From NCBI GenBank assembly GCA_008931825.1, contig QXVZ01011145.1, forward strand, positions 1-25,951: DNA of 25,951 bases, read 5' to 3'. Shown here piece after piece: positions 10,035 to 20,700 of this stretch (positions are counted from its first letter, which is position 1; the number at the start of each line of letters is the position of its first letter). The notes below the pieces were generated by a model. The model did not search any database, had not been told where the DNA came from, and saw only the letters and a program-made list of their open reading frames with translations. Made by a program: the position numbers and the translations under genes. This DNA comes from Phallusia fumigata (Eukaryota; Chordata; Ascidiacea; Phlebobranchia; Ascidiidae).

Positions 10035-13000
10035 ATGGATAACGTGTCGTATCAATCTCCATCGAATGTCTCTGAAGCTGTCCAAAACTTCAGGTGGGGC
10101 CTATGCTTGTTTTCTCATTTAAAACTGAATTCACAACGTTGGAAATTTTAAGCAGTTATGGCATTCGTTTTCCGAACGCAGAGTCAAATTATCAATAATT
10201 AATGATTCTTCAGAATGTAGTGGAAGGTAAAGCATACCACGTAATCTATACTATCTTGCTGTACTGATTGCTCGTTAGGTAACAGACACGTTTCTTGTTT
10301 AAGGTACTTGGGAATCGCCATCGGCATAACTGCCATTGTGCTCGGTACCATTGGCAACTTGCTGACTATCGTTGTGTTTACACGAACGTCCAAACTTCGG
10401 GTTTCGTTCAACGCCTTCATCGTTAGCCTATCGGTAATCGACTTCCTGACGGCAGCCTTCATGTTGCCTTTCAACGTAGCAGGATACATGCAGATGCAAT
10501 GGTACGTCCGTTTGCACGCTGTGCTTGTATACGTTTAATACGCTATTGAGACATGGCACGTTTCGTAATAGAACGCGCTCTAGGGCGGAAAATGAGAAAC
10601 GTATTTCTTTAGTCGGATTTTCTGCACAGACTCCCAGAGGGACGCTAAATATTTAATGCTTAAAGACATAAAGGGGCCGATGAAAATCCGAATCGAATTT
10701 AATTTGGACGCCAGGATTTGTCGAGATTTGGCGGTGCTAAATAACCACCCACAGTGACATCTAGTTTATCAAATCTGCTGCACTTCATACTTAATGTAAT
10801 AATGTGTATTCCCGGGGCGCGTTTTTGAGCGAACACTGTGTAACTAACCGTTAAATTTTGAAAAGAATTTATAATCACTTTACCTTTGTAAGTTTTTGGA
10901 CAAATTGCAATAAAATTGGCACGGTTGTTTCATGCTTCGCAGGCCAATCGGTGGAGCGGATAATTTTACCTCGTCCATTCAGGCGTTCGTTTACTTTTGC
11001 TGCGGTTACACTTCCATCACCTGCCTTATGGCCATCACCTTTAATCGGTTTATAAGCATTCGCCATCCCACCCGATATAAGTAAGTAGCAGTAAGTGGTA
11101 TTTCGCCTCGGGCTTTACATTGCATGGACAGAAACGGATTTTTTTTCAGCGTTTACTGCGAGTCATTGCAAAAAATGTGGATTTTTGTCGTGGAAAACAA
11201 TTGTGCGTACCGATTTTTTTGGTGAACTGCCATGTTAGACAATCCTTTGCAAGAAAAACAATGTGAATTTACTTTTATATGCTATTCTGCCTCGTTTTAG
11301 TCAACACACCCTAAAGTTATTTTGATAGCCTCTCCTCAATTAAAGTACGGCTCAAGCACAGCAGCAGAAATGTCGAGGGCTATTCTGATGACTTAATTCC
11401 CTTTGTTAAGATCGCTTTTCACGAAGCGACGGATGGTGGTGGCTGTAATCTTGTCATGGTTGATCGTGCCTGCTTTTTTACTTCCGGTTTTGGTGGGAAC
11501 CACTGACGAAGGAAAGCGAATAATTGGATGGAACTCGGCACAACTTCTCTGCACTTTCATACACGTCAGCGGGGGATGGAAAAGTTACATGCTGGTTAGA
11601 AAGTTTCTTTCAAGCCCACAAAGCATCAATATTTGAAAGGGTCCTTATCACAAAATCGGTGTTGTTGGGCCCGAGTCACAGGTCGTTGGAATTCGGTTGT
11701 TGAGCAGTCAGCTGTGGCGGTCTTCATTTCAAAATTGTTTAGGAGAAACACCTATCCTGACTTGAGTGAATGAGTCGAAAATTGTTTTCACGGGGTTGTG
11801 CAGTATCTGCTGAAGCATTGTAGCACGAAAGAAGATTGTGAACAAGAATTAAATTTGCAAAGCGTGCCCGGAAACCTACTTTAAACATGAATGTAAAAAT
11901 ACCTATATTGTTACAAACGCGTTTGAAAAGCCACAAGCATTGCGCGTTTTCTCGAAAAAAAATCCATGTTGCTGGGTTTTCGTTGCCTCATGCAATTACC
12001 GTGATTTAGTTGTAAAAAATCGCGTCTAAAGGCACGGTAATGAATAACATTTCGAAAATATTTACATATAGGAGGGGATCGATCGACTTCAAATTGCTTC
12101 CGCAAAATTAATGAAACTATATTTTCATTTTAAACCACTCTTAAAAGTTTGATGAAAATCTGGGCAAATTTTTTGCAAATTTCAGCCCATGACCCCAAAT
12201 TGACTCGCTTGCGCAATTATTCCTGGAACCGTAGCCGGAGAGTCAAGCGGAACCATTGGCTGCGAATTGTACTGTTAGGTGAAACATTTGTTAAGCCCGG
12301 TCAATGTGACGGTCAACAAACAAATTCTACCTACTCGGGACCGATTCTCCTTCACGCGTCACTCGCTTTAAGATTCATCGTTCGGTCGTAATAAACACAA
12401 TTCCTAAAAATCGGGAAATCTTAGGTTACTATATTTATGATTCGACATTTTTTCTTCAAGTATTTCTTATTACCAACACTTGGAATCAGTTCTCAATTGT
12501 ATTCATAGCGCCATAAAATGTATTTCAAACTACTGCATTTATGAATCGATTGGAAACCCCGTAATTTTTACCGTTCCAGGTTCTACGCGTATTGTTCCAG
12601 TTTTTGCCAATTCCGCTCATGATCAGCGCCTACGTAGCGATGTTCTTCAGTATACGCCGCAACAAGGAAGACAGCGACACCAATTCGCAACAGTTGCCTT
12701 GGGAGGTGGACAAGGAAACCCTGATGGTGGTAAATCTAAGTTCTCTTGTTGTTCATGAAAATATNGTATACGCCGCAACAAGGAAGACAGCGACAACAAT
12801 TCGCAACAGTTGCCTTGGGAGGTTGACAAGGAAACCCTGATGGTGGTAAATCTAAGTTCTCTTGTTGTTCATGAAAATATCACTTTACGGACTTTCAACC
12901 CCTTTGGCGGTTATAAAAGCACACTACACAAGGGAGAGTTTGTTTGAAAAGGGTCAAAATCGTTGGTCTAGATGCCCACAATCAACGTTAGAAATAAAAC

Positions 13001-15148
13001 AATGTGTACAGAACATGTTTTGGAGACTGCCTAATGCAGATCAATGCGTTCACATAAACATAACATTTGATTGGTAAAAACGCAATGTGAAGAATCACGT
13101 GTCATGTTTTTTACAGCAATCCCTTGGAATGAACAGACACGAAGCGCAAATCACGCGGGATTTGTATGTGAACGAAAAGCAAACAGCCGAACGTCGTTTA
13201 TTGTTCGTCAGCGCTACGCTGTGTGTGGTATTCATCCTTCTCTTCATGCCAAGTTTAATCATAAACTTGCTACCTGGAAGGTATGTAAAGTAGCCTATAA
13301 GCTAAATTCCCAGCGACTTGTTTTGTACAAGATACAGGAACACTTCAAGTATTTCTCAGTAAAATCATTGCCCCTGAGTGCAAGAAACAGTAAACAGTAT
13401 GAATAAAAGATTATAGCATTGTAGGAACTAATTTCAACGTAAAAACGCTGCTGCTTAAAGTTGTTATCCAACGGAAGAGAAATGGTTCGTGGGTTTTGTA
13501 AGTCGAATTTCTCATTTCGAGGAATGACTGTTGGTCGTTACGNTCGCAACAGTTGCCTTGGGAGGTGGACAAGGAAACCCTGATGGTGGTAAATCTTGTT
13601 GTTCATGAAAATATCACTTTACGGACTTTCAACCCATTTGGCGGTTATAAAAGCAAACTACACAAGGGAGAGTTTGTTTGAAAAGGGTCGAAATCGTTGG
13701 TCTAAATGCCCACAATCATGGTTAGAAATAAAACAATGTGTACAGAGCATGTTTTGGAGACTGCCTAATGCAGATCAATGCGTTCATATAAACATAACAT
13801 TTGCTTGTTGAAAACGCAATGTGAAGAATCACGTGTCATGTTGTTAACAGCAATCCCTTGGAATGAACAGACACGAAGCGCAAATCACGCGGGATTTGTA
13901 TGTGAACGAAAAGCAAACAGCCGAACGTCGTTTATTGTTCGTCAGCGCTACGCTGTGTGTGGTATTCATCCTTCTCTTCATGCCAAGTTTAATCATAAAC
14001 TTGCTACCTGGAAGGTATGTAAAGTACCCTATAAGCTAAATTCCCAGCGACTTGTTTTGTACAAGATATAGTAACACTTCAAGTGTTTCTCATTAAAATC
14101 ATTGCCCCTGAGTGCAAGAAACAGTAAACAGTATGAATAAAAGATTATAGCATTGTAGGAACTAATTTCAACGTAAAAACGCTGCTGCTTAAAGTTGTTA
14201 TCCAACGGAAGAGAAATGGTTCGTGGGTTTTGTAAGTCGAATTTCTCATTTCGAGGAATGACTGTTGGTCGTTACGCAAAACCACGCTCGACTTGCGTTG
14301 CAGCAGTGCCTGGAAACCACAGAGATGTTGCTAGTTATGCGTAACCTTGAACCGACTTCTAAAGGTGCAAAAGCAGTCACTGTACTATCACTGCACAAGA
14401 CTGTTTTGCGTTCAAACGTGCGAATGGCGCAAATTTATGGTCCATGTTGCCGGTTACTCGGAAGCTGCTCAGTCAAGGATAAAGTTCTATGTCGTAAACC
14501 GTTCAACGGAATCGTCAACAACACCCGCAAATTGATCGCGTCTTACTGGATTGCCTTTCGAAACTGTCAATGTCAAGTTTATAAATAGACGTACATTCAA
14601 ATCGGTTGGTCTTGTTATACCCGTCTCAGTTTATTGTGATTTAGTGATAGATTACAGAGTAGGGATGCCCGAACCGCGATTCCTATTCCTCCGCGCGTCG
14701 TTGTGTGATGAATAGTCTTAGCTTACTTTCTTTTATGAGTAAGATAGATTGAATTTGGATGTGGTGCAATTTGCACATATTCCCATGAATTTTAAATATT
14801 TTATCGAAGTTTGAACGTAAGAATTGCTTTGTTGTGCTTTATGTAGGGCTTGGAGGCTAAAATATGACAAAATATTGCGGTTGCGCGGGTACATGTAAAA
14901 TGCCTAAACAAAAACTTTTGGAAACCCTGTTTTAGAGAGCAAACTATTTTAGAGAGAACTAGAGAGTTATTTGTTTTTACCCACTCAGTAGAGGCTTGGA
15001 TCCGCGAATTCACATGGCTGCTTCAAATATCACGTGGTTCAACAGCTGCGTGAACCCGTTCATCTACGTCATCGTCAACCCTAAATTTCGGGTCGAATAC
15101 AAACTGATTGTCAAGTTTATGTGGTTAAAGTTGACACGACGTATCTAA
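10035..15148 (+). CDS. Class A (rhodopsin-like) GPCR, tre1/moody/melatonin-receptor-like
   Basis: A seven-helix receptor of 349 aa, ligand unknown. Exons: 10035-10093, 10304-10501, 10943-11080, 11411-11594, 12580-12729, 13117-13280 (identical allele copy 13851-14014) and 14992-15148. The short N-terminus has two NVS glycosylation sequons (N3, N11). TM1 contains GTIGNLL, TM2 SLSVID (D2.50), TM3 ends NRF (R121) in place of DRY, TM4 has W4.50 (ILSWLIVP), TM5 has P203 and Y211, TM6 reads FILLFMP in place of FxxCWxP, and TM7 has NPFIY (N319). The NRx motif and loop sequences suggest the tre1/moody/GPR84/melatonin-like group. The TM3 cysteine (3.25) is replaced by S96. The exon 4 donor (GTTAGA at 11595) is the least certain junction; GTCAGC slightly upstream would also keep frame. 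Exon 5 is partly repeated twice, at 12766-12845 and 13544-13588, by assembly duplication. Confidence 0.85.
12650..12880. repeat. 115-bp near-duplicate across N at 12765 (GPCR exon 5 region)
   Basis: Positions 12650-12764 and 12766-12880 are the same 115-bp sequence, differing at two coding bases by my count. It spans the 3' end of GPCR exon 5, the GTAAAT donor and some intron. One substitution is silent; the other changes T227 (ACC) to N (AAC). The N at the exact junction marks an allelic false duplication. Confidence 0.85.
12801..14276. repeat. About 740-bp near-duplicate across N at 13543 (GPCR exons 5-6)
   Basis: Positions 12801-13542 (742 bp) and 13544-14276 (733 bp) are the same sequence. 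They differ by a 9-bp intronic indel just after the exon 5 donor and by scattered intronic substitutions. The 164-bp exon 6 is identical in both copies (13117-13280 and 13851-14014), as expected for two alleles under constraint. Only one copy should be used in the gene model; using both would insert TM6 twice. Confidence 0.88.
13281..14991 (+). other. Last GPCR intron (apparent length inflated)
   Basis: Between exon 6 and exon 7 the true intron is probably 977 bp (14015-14991). The part 13281-14014 is the second allele copy. Open frames around 14265-14588 have no family features and are taken as chance. Confidence 0.6.
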
Positions 15149-17665
15149 GTCGTTTGAGGCTTTGTCGTGGCTTATTAACGCCTTCGGAAGTGGATGATTT
15201 GACCTATATCTTCAACACTCATTCACGCCGAAGATAAGTTTGTTGGAATTCAAAGTCAATGAAAATTAACAACGATTTTTGGTTGAGTTGTAATACTACG
15301 TTTTCGCAGAAACATTTTGTGTTGCTTTTGCATACTGGCAACATGTTGGCCAACATAGGCACAAAATATCGCCGAAACTCGTTTACATTTTGACTAGTTT
15401 TGTAGACCCCAATTTAGGGCGATTACACTTTTATTCTATTAAATGCCTCGTTATTCTTTTGCAAGAGTTTGTAAGTAGAACTGTTATAACGACAACCAAC
15501 TGCGTCGACTACATTTTGTGAGGGTGGACTGAAGATGCTGCTTTTCGCGACCATTCACACTCACGGCAATCTCACAACGTTTTGCAAATTTGTGCTTTAT
15601 TTTTAACGCCGGCGAATCGCGACAAAACGCAGCAAAAAAACTTGACCAAACGTTGGCAGTGATGACACGGCAAAAAAGGCAAATATAATATATCGAGTGA
15701 TATAGCACTTCTCTTGTTGGTACGAAGTTTTTTGCTGCTTGGAAATGTTTCTGTTTCTTTATTTGTGACTTATCGCGTGGTTCGTTGGTTTTGCATAAAC
15801 CTTGTGAAAATGTCGTTTATTTAATTGCCTGGACGAAGTTCTTCGTGTTCCTGCTTGGCAAAGACGGCGCGACAAGAGAAGTTTCAGGCTTGTAGCATCT
15901 GCGCGGAATAACACAAGCACATCAGTGGTTGCATGCAAGCACTGCCTGGCACCACATCTGTCAATAACGGATCAAGATTTGACCTTTAGCCAGAATGCCA
16001 CAGCATGCAACCAGTGACAAGTGTCGGGAAATGGGACGGCGACGGTACACGTCATCCAACTTATTCCCGTTTGACGAGAAAACATAGAGTGCCTGTTTAC
16101 CCATATTTAGCATATAGTGGCCGTCAGTCGTATATCGTTGGCCAGTGGGGGTGTGTGTTGGCGTAAAGGTTAAATCTATTTTCGTGTTTAATTTGTCTCT
16201 AAGTAGTCCACAGCGGGTTTTAGATGTTTTAGGACACAGCTGGTTGATTGGAAGGTCGGTACACAAAATCGATTTCACAAACACGGCCTTTATACCGCTG
16301 TAAAAACACTGTTGCAGAATTCGGTCGTAACCTGCGCTTGGTTTGCTATTACAGACGGCGAATTTTTACGAAATAACATCAGGCGCACGTATGGGCCCGA
16401 AAACAAGGGCACTCATTCTCTGAGCAAACAAAACGGTTTCGGTTTAAACGTAAAAAATCGCGGGATAAAATCGATCGACTGATAAACACACTGAGTGATC
16501 GACAAAATAGTCGACTTTTGAACGAAAACAGCTTAGCAAAAACCCGGAAAAGACGAACGGAAGTCTTACAATGACGTGGTATATACTAACGGAAGTACAA
16601 AACGGAAGTCTAAAAATGACGTGGCATAGCTCTTTTATTAGTCATAATGATGTCCTGTACATAACGTATATTGGTAAAGATAAATGCGACGAAAAGGCAA
16701 ATGAAATTAAAACGTACAGCTGCGCAATACCTTTAGTTTGTTTGTTGCTCACAAAACCTGGGTTCTGCCAGTTGACTGCGCGTGTGTTATAAAGCGCAAC
16801 CGCCGACGCATCGCAGGCTGAAGTTGCACGACCACTTCCTCGATCTTGTCGTTGATTACAACCCCAATGTGCATGTATTTGACGTGGTACCTGTAGGTGT
16901 TGCGCTAAGGAAAAACTGGCTTTGTTAGGCAATCTAAAAAACGATAAATGTGCACATAATATTTAAAGCAGTGTTTTCCTACCTATTTTAATGCATTTTT
17001 GAACTTTACATTTCCGCCTCCATGGAACAAAAAGTTATATTAATGTTTAAGACCACTGGCCTACGTGAAATAACACTACTTTTTGCCACGAATAACTTGA
17101 CTATAAAGTGAAAATTCCTCCCCTTAAATCATAAAATTCCTTCCAGGGGAGGAATTCATCCTCGGCTGGAAACCACTGATTTAAAGCAAGCCTCGAGCCT
17201 AGAGAGTTTTGCTGCAGTTCACAGACAGGCGTGTAATCTGATTTCAGTGGATCGAAAACCGCTTGTTTCGGTGCAAACCTGTTCCTATCACGGCACGAAA
17301 ACACCACAATATGGTTTGCAAGAGGTTATCTTGGTTCTACTTGGGGTGCGAATGGTGACAAATATACATTAACGCGGTTGGTAGCGGATGTCACACGTCA
17401 ATGTCTCCTAGCAGCAACCAAAAGCGGTTGGCAAAGACTTGAGGCCACGACAGTTTGGTGATCTACCATATCCGGTATAATGCTGCAAGAAATGTTGCTG
17501 TTCTAATAGCACGGCTTTGCATCTGGCGGTTATAAAAGCCTAACACGTGGAACAGCCAGTTTCTAATCGCCGTGTTGCTGTTTTTAAGAAAACTGTTTTC
17601 GCTTGAACATTTTTGCCTGAGGTTTGTGTTTGATAATTTGGCATTGGCACTTTGTCTTTTCATGA
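15149..17665. other. Gene-free stretch between the GPCR and MED23
   Basis: About 2.5 kb between convergent genes, with no recognisable exon. An ATTAAA at 15438-15443 could be the GPCR poly(A) signal. The longest frames (107 codons minus at 15961-16284, 96 codons minus at 16642-16932) lack homology that I can recognise; the first lacks an ATG. A short direct repeat lies at 16557-16628. Confidence 0.5.
16557..16628 (+). repeat. 27-bp direct repeat carrying TGACGTGG motifs
   Basis: Units at 16557-16583 and 16602-16628 share acggaagtct, then aatgacgtgg, then ata with few differences, offset by 45 bp. A third partial acggaagtac lies between them (16589-16598). Each full unit contains TGACGTGG, the core of the UPRE bound by ATF6/XBP1-type bZIP factors. 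Function is not shown. Confidence 0.45.
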
Positions 17666-17671
17666 TTTATT
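17666..17671 (-). terminator. MED23 poly(A) signal (AATAAA)
   Basis: On the minus strand an AATAAA hexamer lies 47 bp after the MED23 stop codon (17719-17721), a usual distance in a compact genome. It supports the proposed 3' end of the gene. Confidence 0.6.
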
Positions 17672-17718
17672 CGTTGGGAGTATAACACCCGGAAATAAAA
17701 TCGACCTGAATATGTTTC

Positions 17719-20700
17719 CTAAGTACCCAAGATTTTCCCTTCAATGTCGCGACATTTAACGTAGCGTTGTGACAAGTCACAAATACAGTAAGTTGAGAAA
17801 GGATACAGAAAATCAGCGATCTCGTCCACAAATCGAATTTCCTTCGAGTGTTTGCTCACTCGCAGCAGAATATCGTACAACACAAGAGCCACCTACAAAA
17901 TAAATATTAATAAAAACCACATTTTTGGTTACATAGAAACAGATTCAAAAGATTTTGCTGACTACGTTCGTAAAGTTAAGATGAAAAGCAGATGGCATGT
18001 ATAATAGACTGCGGAAAAATTAGGTATTCTGGAATATCTGTCAAGTACGAATAAATAATTTTATGACCAATTACGCTAAAAACGCACTTCCAATGCAACG
18101 GAATAGAGTATCTGAGATTTACATTGTACATCCCACTGGCACAAATCCCTGAAAGGAGCCCAAAAATGCTGGTTGGGGGGACTTCTTTACATATGCACAA
18201 AATTTTTCGATTCGTGTGTTTTAAAATAAAGAGATGAGGCTACATTTCATTAAATACCACACAAACTTAATGACCTAACATAACATCACCAATGACAAAT
18301 GAACATGGGAAGTTGAATTGTTTAACTTTTGTACAAAGTACATGAGGCATTAAGGAAGTTGGCTACACCAGAGTTGCTGAATTCACTGCACTTCCACCCA
18401 GTTTGTGCTAAGAATTGTCACCTATTTTTATATATCGAATTTGTTGACATTACCATGGGGGTTTGCAGAAACGGCGTGACACCTGCAACCCCAGCCATAA
18501 AACGTGTTTAAAATGGGAAATTATGTCGGCCATGGGCACCGCATCTCGGATTTTTTCTAAACACCCAGAAACAAATGCAACTCTGAAGTACGGCAGCTAT
18601 CTGCTAAAATTGCTTTTTGAATTTTTTAGCACTCAGGCGCTTGAATACGTGACTAAGAAGCATGTACCAATATCACAATTTTAGCACTTTTTCGACCAGT
18701 TTTGCAACAGTTGGGCGATCGCGCAAACAGTTTTAGCGACGTTTCAAGTTTCAGTCGATAGGCAACTTATAATTTGCAACAACAAAAATCTGTATTAAGA
18801 CGTCAAAACCTTTTGACAATCGATGTGACGTCATCTACACATAAATTATTCACACAAGTCTAAAGCATCACAATAACCGTATTTTCCACCAGTGGCGCCA
18901 CTGGTACATACACATAGTATCCAACAAAGCATTGCAATTCATTCCGAAGCAAAGGGAAATCATCAATGAATCGTAAACTTATCGACTGGGCATTCGCATT
19001 TGAAACACAGTGACAGGCTTACAAATATTTCAGCCTAAAGTTGACAACTTACGTCCATCATACACCGTGTGCGTTCCACCTGATACCTGGGAATGTATGG
19101 ACCTATCAAGTGAAAGACATACAACATCTGTAGTTCGGTTTCGACGATTGGACGGATCTCATCTTTCAGAAGCCTAGATACGAAAGTGTCGGCCGAGTTT
19201 GCGAATTTAAATATAGCACAGACGCGGTGGGGGCCAAACCGAATCAATACCCGGCTACTTGGTAATAAACATCGCCGGGAAAATCTGCTTAACACGTCTT
19301 AGCGATGAGCAAAAGTTCAAACAAGTATGATTGCCACGCAAGAGTTATTTAATACTTCCCCCCGTGTAATTGATACTTTCGTCAAATCTCGTCACACTCC
19401 GGAAGTTGAAAAGCTTAGCTTCAATGAAATGAAGTGCAATGACTAATCCACTGATACGTCATATATGTATACGACAACATTGTCACCCCTAGCAACAAGA
19501 GTTAAAATACGATCATCGCTGTCAGGCCAAATTAGAAGATAAATCCCTAGCAGTTAGATTATTGCGCCAGATAAGTAAAATGACGGAAAGCATGACACAA
19601 TGCTGAATCTGCCACACACACTAAATAGCGCGTTATTAAAAAACAGCAAGGTTAACAAAGTATATGAGGGAATTACGTTTCCACAACTTGCATTATATAT
19701 TTAGGTAAGCGTAGTGATAGCTCTAGGTGATCATAGTAAGTTTCAATACATTACGCCTTGCTGTTCTGAAGGAACACGTGAAACGACTTCCAATATAAAC
19801 CGAGCTGAACTGTTTACACGAAAATGCGCTAATACTTCTACTGATGGAATGGTAGCAAAACAATCCCTCTTTTTGAATCTTCCCGGGTTGTTCAACTGTT
19901 TTGACATCAGTGTAAACGGCTATGGGAGTAACGCAAAACGATGCGAGGTTAATCTTTTCTACCTATATATTTTTTTTTATTTTTTACACAGTTAATAATT
20001 TGGCAGGAGGCAGCTGAATTCCTCTCATATTCCGGTAACTTGAGGGTGAACCAAACTGCCCAAGTGTCACGTCAGGGCACATACATGACGTAACAGTGAG
20101 TTATTCACTAAAACTTCCCGACCTTTCAAAAAAGGTAAATTCCTATGGCGAAACTCACCAATTACGAAAAGAAAGCGTTTGGTGATTCTCGCGTGGCATT
20201 CCAGACTTGTTTTAACTTTGACTCATCATCATTGAAATGTTAGCGGATTTGGTAGGAGAACGAGCATGAAAATCGACGATGCTCGATACCATGTAATCGG
20301 GTAGAGGCTCGGTATGGCTCGTCTACATTGGTGCGCCCAAAACAAGTTTTCTCACAGATTTTTTTCACAACAAATTACGGCTCAATTTTGTGAAGGGCCT
20401 CATTACTATCTTGTTATCTATATGCTAAATTTGTTTTGTCCTTTGATTCTTAGAAATTGATCCACCAGACAAAACGATTTTGAAATAAAGGACAAATAGG
20501 TTTCTTAATAACGGGCAAAGGACAAACAGAGCTAAATAAAGGATTGTCCTTTGAAATAAAGAACGTTTGGCAACCCTATATATGATGAGACAGGCAAAAC
20601 TTACTGTGAGACGAGGGAAAGTTGTCCGATGCTCATGTGATGCCAGACGATGTGAGTGAGGGCAAGGAGTCGCGTACAGGGCAAGTCACTGTAGGACAAC

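Noticed and set aside
12862-13077. 71-codon frame repeated at 13596-13811
   Set aside because: It appears twice only because the allelic block is duplicated. It lies in the GPCR intron between exons 5 and 6 and has no protein family features.
15961-16284. 107-codon minus-strand open frame in the intergenic region
   Set aside because: No ATG start, no recognisable domain and no matching splice structure. It does not continue MED23.
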